From Sphingorhabdus sp. Alg231-15 (GTDB taxonomy: Bacteria > Pseudomonadota > Alphaproteobacteria > Sphingomonadales > Sphingomonadaceae): a DNA stretch of 64,000 bases. Within the stretch, counting starts at the first letter, position 1. Each line of letters starts with the position of its first letter. The notes beneath the pieces are model-generated. The model was not told the origin of the DNA. It made no database searches and saw only the letters and a program-made list of their open reading frames with translations. The position numbers were made by a program, and so were the translations under genes. Of this stretch, positions 18,978 to 27,645 are shown one piece after another. The DNA lies in NCBI RefSeq assembly GCF_900149705.1, contig NZ_LT703001.1, positions 3,218,001-3,282,000 of the forward strand, in the 5' to 3' direction.

Positions 18978-20420
18978 ATGAAACTCTCCAAAAATTCGCT
19001 GAACGCAATTCGAAATAGATTTCAGGACCCTGTCACCTGTTTTTATGCCTTTGCTGCTTTCTTTGTGATTTTGTTCTTTACGGGCGGTGGCTCACGCGAT
19101 GATATTCAATCTTTGATTGTACTTCGCCCGCTCTCAGCATTATTCTGCGCTTATGCAGTAACCGTGAAAGCGACCGAGCAATGGAATGGCAGGGTGTTTC
19201 CACTTTATGCTGTCGGCGCTTTCATCATACTTATGGTTCTTCAACTTATTCCCCTTCCACCTTCCATCTGGACATCATTGCCAGGACGGCAAATTTTTGC
19301 TGACATTGCAATCATTGCGGGGATCGATCAACCATGGCGGCCGCTCTCATTGTCGCCATCCAAGACACTAAACACTCTGTTTTCGCTCACGGTACCGATG
19401 GCGGCTGTAATGCTGTATCTGAATCTTAATCAAGAATATAGAAATCGGGCGATCACTGTAATCATGGTTCTTTGTGTAGTCAGTGCGTTTTGGTCTGTGC
19501 TACAATTGGCTGGTCCATCGCGCAGTCCTCTGTATCTTTATCAAATTACCAACTTCGGAAACGGAGTTGGTCTTTTTGCCAACAGAAACCACCAGGCCGT
19601 TATGCTGACATCCACTATTGTAATGCTTGGGTGGTATGCTGCATCACAGAGACCTAGAGCCAAATTGGCATCCTTAAAATTCTACGCAAGTGTTGCAGCA
19701 ATATTTGTTTTGATCCCCCTAATTTTTGTTACAGGGTCGCGAGCTGGGTTGTTGTTGATGGTGCCGGGCGTCGCATTTGCGTTATTTTTTATCTACGTTG
19801 GGCCATATGCCGCGGAAAATCTTTCTCGAAAAATACGTTCTAATAAACAACAAGCTCTTCGTTTAGCACCACGTCAAGTTTTTTTGTCTCTAGGTGTCCT
19901 TACAGTTGCTGGCATTGCTGCCTTATCTGTTTTGTTGTCTCGCTCGCTAGCTTATGACAGGCTTTTTGGCGGCAATGGACTGAGTGAACAGCGTATTGAA
20001 GTTCTGCCGACATTATTCAAGATGATCCATGACTATATGCCATGGGGAAGCGGATTTGGTTCGTTCGAGCATGTTTATAAGATTTACGAGCCACTTGAAT
20101 TATTGAGTCCTCGATACCTAAACCAAGCGCACAACGATTGGCTTCAATATGCTATCGAGGGCGGTATTGCCGCACTCTTGATTGCTGCTGTAGTTTTTAT
20201 CTGGTTTTTGAAGCGATTGAAAGACTTGGCAGAAAACTGGAACCACTCGAAACACAGCAAATATCGTGCAATAATGTCTATTGCAGTATTGTTGATTTTT
20301 CTCGCTGCTAGTATTATCGACTATCCTCTTCGGGTACCTTCACTAATTGCTATATTCGTCGTTATGTCGTGCATTTTTAACGATAGCGTTCGTGCCGTTC
20401 AGCTCAGCGCAACAAAATAG
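18978..20420 (+). CDS. O-antigen ligase / Wzy-family membrane protein
   Basis: This 480-residue protein has about eleven to twelve hydrophobic segments and the Wzy_C signature of O-antigen ligases and EPS polymerases. It has a long periplasmic loop with NGVGLFANRNHQAVMLTS before it and LNQAHNDWLQYAIEGGIAAL near residue 377, containing the conserved His-Asn pair. It would join completed repeat units, either polymerising them or ligating them to an acceptor. It directly precedes the wza and wzc genes, so polymerisation is the better guess. A second, different polymerase-like protein is encoded at 39125. No gene symbol is assigned. Confidence 0.82.
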   Translation: MKLSKNSLNAIRNRFQDPVTCFYAFAAFFVILFFTGGGSRDDIQSLIVLRPLSALFCAYAVTVKATEQWNGRVFPLYAVGAFIILMVLQLIPLPPSIWTSLPGRQIFADIAIIAGIDQPWRPLSLSPSKTLNTLFSLTVPMAAVMLYLNLNQEYRNRAITVIMVLCVVSAFWSVLQLAGPSRSPLYLYQITNFGNGVGLFANRNHQAVMLTSTIVMLGWYAASQRPRAKLASLKFYASVAAIFVLIPLIFVTGSRAGLLLMVPGVAFALFFIYVGPYAAENLSRKIRSNKQQALRLAPRQVFLSLGVLTVAGIAALSVLLSRSLAYDRLFGGNGLSEQRIEVLPTLFKMIHDYMPWGSGFGSFEHVYKIYEPLELLSPRYLNQAHNDWLQYAIEGGIAALLIAAVVFIWFLKRLKDLAENWNHSKHSKYRAIMSIAVLLIFLAASIIDYPLRVPSLIAIFVVMSCIFNDSVRAVQLSATK

Positions 20421-20487
20421 TAACGATAGCGATGAGGAATGTATAATTCTGGCCAAATTGGTCTGCTGAACCGAGAGTGGTTTACGT

Positions 20488-21255
20488 GTGGATTCTCTTG
20501 GTCTAACGATGCTCTCTAAACACAGAATATGGATAGGTATGACGATTATAAACCGGCTCTCATTGCTTTTAATAATAGTGTTCTTGCCATCATGTGCTGG
20601 GCAAACCGTGCTAGGCGAAAGCCCTAACGTCACGCTCGCGTCCAGCGAAGGCTTGCCAGAGCCTACGCGGGTTGATTTGTTGAGTTCAAACCGTCCTTAT
20701 CTGATTGGCCCCTTTGACAAGTTGAAGATTGACGTGTTCGGAATTGAGGACCTGAGTAAAGAAGTGCAGATTGATGCAAGTGGACGATTGTCTTTTCCTC
20801 TGATTGGTGTTGTAAAAGCGTCTGGTTTGACGCCGGAGGAGCTTGCGGCTGAGATCGAGAGTCGTTTGAAGGGGCGCTATGTTCGCGATCCGGAAGTTAC
20901 GGTCAATCTAGAGGAGACCGTCAGCCAAGTTATTACCGTTGATGGACAAGTGGGCAAACCGGGCCTCTATCCTGTTATAGGTCGTATGACATTGATGCGT
21001 GCCGTGGCAACGGCAGGTGGCGCTGGAGAATTTGCGAAACTGAATGACGTAGTAATTTTTCGTACCGTTGATGGAGAACAGCTTGCTGGTCTCTACAATT
21101 TGAAGGCGATAAGGCGCGGAAACTATAACGATCCTGAAGTATTCGCCAATGATGTCATAGTTGTAGGTGACTCTCAAGCAAGACGCTTGTTCCGTGACGT
21201 GATTCAAGCATCACCGCTGCTAACAACACCTCTGATTATCTTATTCAGAAGATGA
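20488..21255 (+). CDS. Polysaccharide export outer-membrane lipoprotein (Wza/OMA type)
   Basis: This 255-residue protein has a hydrophobic signal ending in the lipobox FLPSC (Cys36 from the GTG start), so the mature protein is lipid-anchored. PYLIGPFDKLKIDVFGIEDL opens the Poly_export domain (about residues 69-150), followed by an SLBB-like beta-grasp with ITVDGQVGKPGLYPVIGRM. It forms the periplasm/outer-membrane channel for the polysaccharide and pairs with the Wzc-like gene 27 bases downstream. The start could be GTG 20488 (GAGAGTGG upstream), ATG 20509 or ATG 20539; all keep the lipobox. It is shorter than E. coli Wza (379), as in many alphaproteobacteria. Confidence 0.9.
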   Translation: MDSLGLTMLSKHRIWIGMTIINRLSLLLIIVFLPSCAGQTVLGESPNVTLASSEGLPEPTRVDLLSSNRPYLIGPFDKLKIDVFGIEDLSKEVQIDASGRLSFPLIGVVKASGLTPEELAAEIESRLKGRYVRDPEVTVNLEETVSQVITVDGQVGKPGLYPVIGRMTLMRAVATAGGAGEFAKLNDVVIFRTVDGEQLAGLYNLKAIRRGNYNDPEVFANDVIVVGDSQARRLFRDVIQASPLLTTPLIILFRR

Positions 21256-21282
21256 TATTGTGCCCCAAAATTCAAAAACTAG

Positions 21283-23478
21283 ATGGATAGTATGACCGAC
21301 AAGAACGATCAGACAGCGATAGGCTACGACCCGTATGACGATATGGCTCATGAAACGCCGTTATTGTTAGAATATTGGCAATCAGTGTTGCGTCACAAAA
21401 TAGCCATTGCAGCTATCCTTGCAGTCTGTCTTGCATTTGGAATTATAGTCACGTTGCTTATGACGCCTTACTATACATCCATATCGCGTATTGAAATCAG
21501 CCGTGAGCAGGACAAGGTGACGAATGTTGAGGGAGTGAATTCTTCAGATAACGCTTCGCAGAATATTGAGTTTTATCAGACACAGTACTCGTTGTTGGAA
21601 GCTCGCTCGCTTGCGGAACGCGTTGTCCGCGCTAGAAACCTTGCATCGAAAGACACGTTTTTCCAGACCTTTAATATCGATCCGAGCAATTCCGGCCTAT
21701 TTTCCGAGAACAGTAGTACGCAATCCGCCGCTCAGCGGAATGAGCGGCTAAAACTCGCCGTAGAGCTTTTGCAGGAGCATATCAGTGTTTCGCCAATTCA
21801 TGGCTCCAGTCTTGTCGACATAAGTTTCCAAAGTCCGAATCCGGCATTATCGGCAGAAATAGCGAATGCGTGGGTTGAGCAATTCATCGCATCAAATCTG
21901 GACCGGCGGTTTAGCTCGACGGCAGAAGCGAGAAAGTTCCTTGAGGAACAACTCGCGCAGTTAAAGCAAAGACTGGAGGATTCTGAGCGTAATCTTTCGG
22001 TATACGCAGATAATAAAGAGATCATAACACTGTCGTCACAACAAACCCCTGATGGCAAAACTGTATCACAGAAGACATTAGCATCAGCCAACCTTGAAGC
22101 ACTCAATGAGGCCTTGGCGCAAGCTACAGCAGATCGTATTTTGGCGGAGAGCGAAGCAAGGCAACGGGCAGGGGATAAAAATGCGCTTGCCAATACCTCT
22201 CTTAACAATCTTCGCCAGGAGCGCGCAAAGGTACAGGCAGAATATGCAAAGCTTCTGGTCCAGTTCGAACCAGAATATCCTGCTGCTCAAGCGTTGGTTT
22301 CACAGATCTCAGCACTTGATCGCAGCATTGCTGCCGAAGAAGCCCGCTCTCGAGCCGGAACTTCGGCAAGATATGCGGAAGCCTTCGAAACGGAACGAAA
22401 ATTACGCAAACAAGTCAATCAACTAAAGGGTCAGTTTAGCAGTGAACGTCGGGACTCGATTCAATATAATATCTTCCAGCGTGAAGTAGATACAAATCGG
22501 CAGCTTTATGATGGTTTGCTGCAGCGCTATAAAGAAATTGGTGTTGCGGGTGTAGGAACCAATAATATCTCAGTTGTTGACCTTGCAGAGCCTGGAGAAA
22601 AACCTTCAAGTCCAAAACTCTTGCTCAATATAATATTGGCGTTGCTTTCAGGCATCGGCCTTGCTGCGGCTTATGTGTTTGTAATGGAACAAATTGACCA
22701 GACAGTAAAAGATCCGTCTGATTTGAAGTCTAAACTGGGCATTGCTCCGCTTGGTTCCATTCCAAACTTCGACAAGGAAGACATTCTGGAAAGCCTAACC
22801 GATAAAAAATCGATGGTTTGGGAGGCATATCTTTCGCTTCGCACCAGTCTAGCATTTTTAACAGACCACGGTGTTCCTCGTTCCTTTCTCTTGACAAGCA
22901 CCCGACCGAATGAAGGGAAGAGTACTTCTGCATTGGCTCTAGCAGCAGTTTTAGCGAGTACAGATAAACGCATCTTGTTGATAGATGGTGATATGCGTAA
23001 CCCGTCCTTGCATCAAATGCTTGGAACGGAAAATAGCTTGGGGTTGAGTAATTATCTATCAGGGTCAGACGACCTGACAAAGCTCATTCACAAAGAGAGT
23101 AGTTATGGATTTGACGCAATGTCGGCAGGCCCAATACCACCCAATGCAGCGGAGTTACTCAGCAGCTCCCGGATGCAGGAGCTGTTGAGCAAACTGGCTG
23201 AGAATTACGATACTGTGATAGTCGATGCACCTCCGGTATTGGGGCTCGCGGATATTCCATTGTTGGCCGCTTCAGTTGAAGGAGTGATCTACACAATCGA
23301 GGCCGGTGGCGTCAGAATTCGAGGTATACAATCGGCTATTGAACGTGTTCGCAGTTCGCATGCTCATATATTCGGTGGCATTTTGACTAAGATTCCCCAA
23401 CAGCATTCGGGTTATGGCTATGGCTATGCCTATCAGTACAGCTACGGAGATAAGGATAAGGCAACGGCTGATTTATGA
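21283..23478 (+). CDS. Polysaccharide co-polymerase with tyrosine autokinase (Wzc/ExoP type)
   Basis: This 731-residue protein has an N-terminal Wzz domain with a membrane segment at about residues 38-60. A long periplasmic coiled-coil part (about 190-420) and a second membrane segment near 450-468 follow. The cytosolic BY-kinase has Walker A TSTRPNEGKSTSALAL (about residue 539), Walker A' ILLIDGDMRNPSLH and Walker B VIVDAPPVLGLADI. The C-terminus is a tyrosine cluster (GYGYGYAYQYSYG), the usual autophosphorylation tail. It controls chain length and export together with the Wza-like lipoprotein. It follows wza at 27 bases and is followed by an uncharacterised exported protein at 21 bases. Confidence 0.93.
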   Translation: MDSMTDKNDQTAIGYDPYDDMAHETPLLLEYWQSVLRHKIAIAAILAVCLAFGIIVTLLMTPYYTSISRIEISREQDKVTNVEGVNSSDNASQNIEFYQTQYSLLEARSLAERVVRARNLASKDTFFQTFNIDPSNSGLFSENSSTQSAAQRNERLKLAVELLQEHISVSPIHGSSLVDISFQSPNPALSAEIANAWVEQFIASNLDRRFSSTAEARKFLEEQLAQLKQRLEDSERNLSVYADNKEIITLSSQQTPDGKTVSQKTLASANLEALNEALAQATADRILAESEARQRAGDKNALANTSLNNLRQERAKVQAEYAKLLVQFEPEYPAAQALVSQISALDRSIAAEEARSRAGTSARYAEAFETERKLRKQVNQLKGQFSSERRDSIQYNIFQREVDTNRQLYDGLLQRYKEIGVAGVGTNNISVVDLAEPGEKPSSPKLLLNIILALLSGIGLAAAYVFVMEQIDQTVKDPSDLKSKLGIAPLGSIPNFDKEDILESLTDKKSMVWEAYLSLRTSLAFLTDHGVPRSFLLTSTRPNEGKSTSALALAAVLASTDKRILLIDGDMRNPSLHQMLGTENSLGLSNYLSGSDDLTKLIHKESSYGFDAMSAGPIPPNAAELLSSSRMQELLSKLAENYDTVIVDAPPVLGLADIPLLAASVEGVIYTIEAGGVRIRGIQSAIERVRSSHAHIFGGILTKIPQQHSGYGYGYAYQYSYGDKDKATADL

Positions 23479-23499
23479 GATGAGAGTTAAATATATACG

Positions 23500-24684
23500 A
23501 TGATTAAGAATATTCTGATATGGACTTTAGCTGTTACCGTTGCGGTTGTTTCAGCTACCTCTGCGTTAGGTGCGATTGCGAAAAACAAGAGACCAGAATT
23601 TGCTCTTTCTCTTCAACCTACCAATGGTTTTGCTGCCGGAAAAGCAGCCTCGAAACTGACCAAAACCGAAATTTCTAAGCTGCAGGGAGTGTTCCCCGAC
23701 CGTTTAGACCCTGAATGGGCTGCTTTGGCGAGCCAGGCGTTTCGACAGGAGCCAACTGCTTCGGACGCTATAGCAGTGATGGCACTGGCCAGAACTGGAA
23801 GTGTTCGGCAGCGACTGATGGCGAAAGCATTTGACCTATCGCGTCGTCAATCTCTCGTAACAGGTTGGATGGTAACAGATAGCGGTGATAAAAATGATAT
23901 ACCTTCATTTTTATCCTATTATGATGTGAGCTTACGGACTAGTCCGTCGGCTGCAGCGATCATCATCCCTACAATGGCTGGTGCGTTGGCGGATGATAAC
24001 TTCATTGAACCTTTCGCGACAATGTTGTTAAAAAACCCTCCTTGGGCTGGTGACTTTTGGGCTCAAGTAGTTAGGCGGCCTGAGGTTATCATCAATGCTG
24101 CGAAACTACGGCAAATTCTTTATCAACCGGTTGAACCATTCGGTGTGTATCGAGACAGTGCAATGATCGATGAGCTCCTCAAAAATCGGCACTTTAAGAC
24201 GGCGGAGCGCTTGCACGCCCTAGTATCTGACACGAAAAACCGTGAAACTATAATCCGTAACAGCGATTTCAGTAAACAATCCAAATACCCCCCAATTGAC
24301 TGGCGGCTTTATTCGACTGGCGAATATGGTGCCTCTATTGAACAGGATAGCCTGGCCGTCAGCGCTATTCGTAACTCTGGCGGATTGCTTGCGCGACAGC
24401 TGGTGAAATTGCCCAACAACATATTGGACCTTAAAGCGGAATTTGACCGAGAAATTCCTCGGGAATCCACGATATTCATCGGGTTATCCTGTGCTGAGAT
24501 CGTCGACAACAGGCCAGAGGCGATTAGAATACCGGTTGAAAAGAAATCCACGCAATTCAAAATTAGTAATGAGAACAGCCAGTGTGAATATTATTGGTTA
24601 GATTTTACTGCAAGAGCTGCGGATAGCGGTGATGGACTTGACATTCGAATGGAATCGATCTCCTTGTCTGTGATAAACAATTAG
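23500..24684 (+). CDS. Uncharacterised exported/membrane-anchored protein of the EPS export operon
   Basis: This 394-residue protein begins with a hydrophobic stretch at residues 5-26 (ILIWTLAVTVAVVSATSALG), a signal peptide or membrane anchor. The middle (about residues 60-270) is alpha-helical and rich in short Ala/Leu helices, as in TPR-like folds. The last 80 residues look like a beta-sandwich, with ESTIFIGLSCAEIV and QCEYYWLDFTARA. I do not recognise the family. It follows the tyrosine kinase by 21 bases, so it is almost certainly in the same operon and probably helps assembly or export in the periplasm. Confidence 0.7.
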   Translation: MIKNILIWTLAVTVAVVSATSALGAIAKNKRPEFALSLQPTNGFAAGKAASKLTKTEISKLQGVFPDRLDPEWAALASQAFRQEPTASDAIAVMALARTGSVRQRLMAKAFDLSRRQSLVTGWMVTDSGDKNDIPSFLSYYDVSLRTSPSAAAIIIPTMAGALADDNFIEPFATMLLKNPPWAGDFWAQVVRRPEVIINAAKLRQILYQPVEPFGVYRDSAMIDELLKNRHFKTAERLHALVSDTKNRETIIRNSDFSKQSKYPPIDWRLYSTGEYGASIEQDSLAVSAIRNSGGLLARQLVKLPNNILDLKAEFDREIPRESTIFIGLSCAEIVDNRPEAIRIPVEKKSTQFKISNENSQCEYYWLDFTARAADSGDGLDIRMESISLSVINN

Positions 24685-24842
24685 TGATATTGTCGATTTG
24701 ATTTGGTCTGAGCTTAGCTTGGCTTTTCATAGAAATTGAAAGTAACTAACGCGTATTCTAAGCCACCATCAAATCGGAACACAGCCAAGCCGATTCATTC
24801 GACAGAGCAGTTAAAATCATAGGAAAAAGGTAATTTGAGACA

Positions 24843-25625
24843 ATGCTTTGGGAAAAAAGTATAGACTTTAAAGATCCAAAACCTGCATTTGATGCACTTG
24901 TTGAGGCGTGGCGAAATGACGACAATAAAGTCTTTGTTTTACGTGGTGCAGCAGAAGCCGGAGATGTTCAACAATTCTACACCGAAAGTTTCAGTTTTCT
25001 AGGCACGCCTATTCCGCTCGCAGAAGATGTGAGGAAAGGAGGCAGGGCAGATCAGCGCACAGGCCAAATCTGGACCGAAGTTCGGTTCGATCCAGACCTT
25101 CCAGACGCTTACAGGCATTCATGTGAAGCTCAGCCTTTGCATACAGACGGATCGTATATACCTGACTTTCCCAATGCGACGTTGATGGTATGTGTCGCGA
25201 ATGCTGCGGAGGGAGGGGAAACAACATTTATCGACAGCGAAGAACTGATCGATTGCTTGTCGGTAGAGCGGCTAGATTTGCTAACTAAACTGGAACAATT
25301 ATCTGTACCTCATTCACGATCTGGTGACAGCAGAGTGGAAAAAATCATAAACCGCGATCAGCCGAATACATTGTTGAATTTTAACTACTACTGCGTGGAC
25401 AAGAACACCGGCGAAGAGGAAAAAAGTCTTGCGAATGATTTTTTTGATTTTCTTCAGAATTCAGTAGCATTGCGTAAACGGATTATCCCGGTGAAGTTGA
25501 ATCCAGGAGACGCAGTGACTTGGAAGGATCGCGCTGTGCTTCATGGCCGAAACGGATTTAAGGCAACGAAGGAATCAGAGCGCTTTCTTTGGAAATGTGC
25601 TATAGACGTTGGAAACTTTGTTTGA
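24843..25625 (+). CDS. TauD/TfdA-like Fe(II)/2-oxoglutarate dioxygenase
   Basis: This 260-residue protein has the facial triad of this superfamily: His100 and Asp102 in PLHTDGSYIPD, and distal His234 in RAVLHGRNGF. Arg247 in the C-terminal block is the likely 2-oxoglutarate anchor. The core AEGGETTFIDSEEL is typical of the clavaminate synthase/TauD fold. It would hydroxylate, desaturate or oxidatively remove a group on a small substrate using O2; in this locus a sugar or lipid-linked sugar is possible. The next gene begins inside its stop codon. There is a 158-base gap upstream, so it may start its own operon. The substrate is unknown. Confidence 0.8.
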   Translation: MLWEKSIDFKDPKPAFDALVEAWRNDDNKVFVLRGAAEAGDVQQFYTESFSFLGTPIPLAEDVRKGGRADQRTGQIWTEVRFDPDLPDAYRHSCEAQPLHTDGSYIPDFPNATLMVCVANAAEGGETTFIDSEELIDCLSVERLDLLTKLEQLSVPHSRSGDSRVEKIINRDQPNTLLNFNYYCVDKNTGEEEKSLANDFFDFLQNSVALRKRIIPVKLNPGDAVTWKDRAVLHGRNGFKATKESERFLWKCAIDVGNFV

Positions 25626-26371
25626 ATTTCGTGGAAAAAGAGCCTTCTAAATTGATACTTGGTTCTATGCGACTGTTAGAATCTGACTGGACATTGAAGC
25701 AGTGGGTTGAGTTCTTTGTTAAGATTCATGGCTTGGGAATAGAAAAAATCCATAGCTCTATGGAATACGAAAGTTTCGATCTGTTTCGCGCCATAATACA
25801 AATGTTGAATGACGAGCGGCCGGATGTTTGCTTTGACCATATAGTAAAGATTGGTAACCCGCATTTTGATGAAGCTAGTTTCCAGTATGAAAAGCTCCTA
25901 TCTTCAATTCAATCTTACTGTACAGCGTTGAACACGGACAAAATCGGAGACCTGCAATGGATGTGGCGCTCAAATCTTAATGATGATGAAAAGCGAATTA
26001 GTCTATTCCAAAAGGAAACAGATGCAATTGCCAAGGCCGCAGAAACCTTGAAGCGAGAGGGTCTGATAGATAGGGTTTTATGCTTTCCTTACTCGCCAGC
26101 TTTTGCGTTCGCTGCAGTTGAAGCTGATGGAATAGATGGTCTAGCAGTTTATAGAAACATTAATGAGCCAGAATATGAGCCAGCGCTTGCTCGGTGTGGC
26201 GAGCTCGGCAAAGATGCAATTATCATTCGTCCTTTTGCTGCTGGATCATTAGTTAATGGCGAAAAAGGAAGCCCGAAATCGTTGTTCGACGAGAGTTTGG
26301 ATATGCCGGCGATTGAAGCTGCCATTGTCTCTTCATCAAACCTCGATCATATTGCAGAACTGGTGCACTAG
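25622..26371 (+). CDS. Aldo/keto reductase-fold protein with degenerate active site
   Basis: With the TTG at 25622, overlapping the preceding stop as TTGA, the protein has 249 residues. GTG 25631 is almost as good, and ATG 25589 would overlap by 37 bases. The pattern KLILGSMRL, GIEKIHSSMEYESF, VKIGNP and GLAVYRNINEPEY follows the AKR barrel. In place of the usual Asp-Thr-Ala-x-x-Tyr there is HSSMEY, so the Asp is missing. The catalytic His region reads IGDLQWMWRS without His. Tyr and Lys appear retained. It may be a binding or isomerising relative rather than a classical reductase. It is coupled to the dioxygenase upstream and the phosphoglycosyl transferase downstream. Confidence 0.6.
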   Translation: MNFVEKEPSKLILGSMRLLESDWTLKQWVEFFVKIHGLGIEKIHSSMEYESFDLFRAIIQMLNDERPDVCFDHIVKIGNPHFDEASFQYEKLLSSIQSYCTALNTDKIGDLQWMWRSNLNDDEKRISLFQKETDAIAKAAETLKREGLIDRVLCFPYSPAFAFAAVEADGIDGLAVYRNINEPEYEPALARCGELGKDAIIIRPFAAGSLVNGEKGSPKSLFDESLDMPAIEAAIVSSSNLDHIAELVH

Positions 26372-26968
26372 ATGATTAGAAGATATAGAGATTTAGCCTT
26401 TATTGTCGTAGCTTCACCACTATTATTACCGATCCTCGGTATAGCAATATTGTTCGTTTTCTTCGGGATTGGACGTCCTGTATTTTACCGTCAGATGCGT
26501 GGGGGCCTCAATTGCTCAACATTTGAAGTGATTAAACTTCGGTCGATGACTAACGCACGTGACGTAGACGGAAAGCTTCTTCCTGATGCTAAGAGATTAA
26601 CGAAACTAGGAAAATTTCTGAGAAGTTCGAGTATCGATGAGTTACCGTGCTTGTGGAATGTTATAAGAGGCGAAATGTCGTTAGTAGGACCAAGGCCGTT
26701 TATTGCGAGCTATCTTCCACTATATTCTGATGAACAACTGCGGCGGCACAATGTACTTCCCGGCATCACTGGTTGGGCACAGGTCAATGGACGCAATGCC
26801 ATATCATGGGAAGAAAAATTTAGCCTTGATATTTGGTACGTCGACAATTGCTCTCATTGGTTGGACATCAAGATTTTAGTTATGACTATTCAAAAAGTCA
26901 TCTCTCGTGAGGGCGTTAGAGGAGACAATGGAGTGACGATGTCGGAATTCACTGGAACACCATCATGA
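26372..26968 (+). CDS. pglC: Initiating phosphoglycosyl transferase (PglC/bacterial sugar transferase)
   Basis: This 198-residue monotopic protein has one hydrophobic reentrant helix at about residues 8-32. The family core includes FEVIKLRSMTNARD, the catalytic pair in SSIDELPCLWNVIRGEMSLV, GPRPFIASYLPLY, and GITGWAQVNGRNAISWEEKF. It transfers a sugar 1-phosphate from a UDP-sugar to undecaprenyl phosphate, starting repeat-unit synthesis. The short PglC-like form without the four-helix N-terminal domain, together with a PglD-like gene overlapping its end, points to UDP-diacetylbacillosamine as donor, although donor choice cannot be read directly. ATG follows the previous stop without a gap. 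Confidence 0.88.
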   Translation: MIRRYRDLAFIVVASPLLLPILGIAILFVFFGIGRPVFYRQMRGGLNCSTFEVIKLRSMTNARDVDGKLLPDAKRLTKLGKFLRSSSIDELPCLWNVIRGEMSLVGPRPFIASYLPLYSDEQLRRHNVLPGITGWAQVNGRNAISWEEKFSLDIWYVDNCSHWLDIKILVMTIQKVISREGVRGDNGVTMSEFTGTPS

Positions 26969-27618
26969 CATCAAAAAAAATCATTGCGGTCTATGGCAAG
27001 AGTGGGTTTGGTAGAGAGGTGATGCCATTGGTTTCGACCACAATTGCTGAATTGAATAGTTCAGTTGTACTTTTTGTGGACGATTCAAAATCGGAAGAGG
27101 TTGTTAATGGCTACCCAGTTTGGAGTTATGCCGATCTAATCTCAAAAACTGATACAGAAAAATATGTTGTTATAGCGATCGCCGACGCTGCTATTCGACG
27201 AAGTATTGCAAGAAAATGCGAAAAAGACAGCATAAAATTTCTATCGATCGTTGCTTCCAATCACATCAGAATGGACAGTTGTACTGTTGGCGAGGGAGCT
27301 ATCTTTTCATCTCATACCGTACTGACAAGCAACATTCAGATCGGCAAGCATTTTCATTGCAACATCTATAGCTACGTGGCTCATGATTGTGTGATTGGCG
27401 ATTATGTCACTTTTGCACCTGGCGTTAAGTGCAACGGCAACGTCCATATAGACGACAATGCTTATATTGGTACCGGCGCTATCTTAAAGCAGGGCACGTC
27501 AGAAAAACCTCTGCGTATCGGAAAGGGAGCGGTCGTTGGCATGGGAGCAGTTGTGACTAAAGATGTAGCGGACGGAGCCATTGTGATCGGTAATCCAGCT
27601 ATTCCAATGGCGAATTGA
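26965..27618 (+). CDS. pglD: PglD/NeuD-like sugar O/N-acetyltransferase
   Basis: This 217-residue protein starts with a small Rossmann-like domain, IIAVYGKSGFGREVMPLVS. A left-handed beta-helix of hexapeptide repeats follows from about residue 95, for example AHDCVIGDYVTFAPGVKC and GTGAILKQG. The catalytic His lies in the YVAHDCVIGD segment. Closest in layout are PglD (acetylates UDP-4-amino-4,6-dideoxy-GlcNAc to UDP-diNAcBac) and NeuD. It overlaps the phosphoglycosyl transferase gene by four bases and is convergent with the PglE-like aminotransferase. The diNAcBac role is inferred from this neighbourhood. Confidence 0.85.
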   Translation: MTSKKIIAVYGKSGFGREVMPLVSTTIAELNSSVVLFVDDSKSEEVVNGYPVWSYADLISKTDTEKYVVIAIADAAIRRSIARKCEKDSIKFLSIVASNHIRMDSCTVGEGAIFSSHTVLTSNIQIGKHFHCNIYSYVAHDCVIGDYVTFAPGVKCNGNVHIDDNAYIGTGAILKQGTSEKPLRIGKGAVVGMGAVVTKDVADGAIVIGNPAIPMAN

Positions 27619-27645
27619 ACCATATTTGTTAGTTATTGAAAGCGG

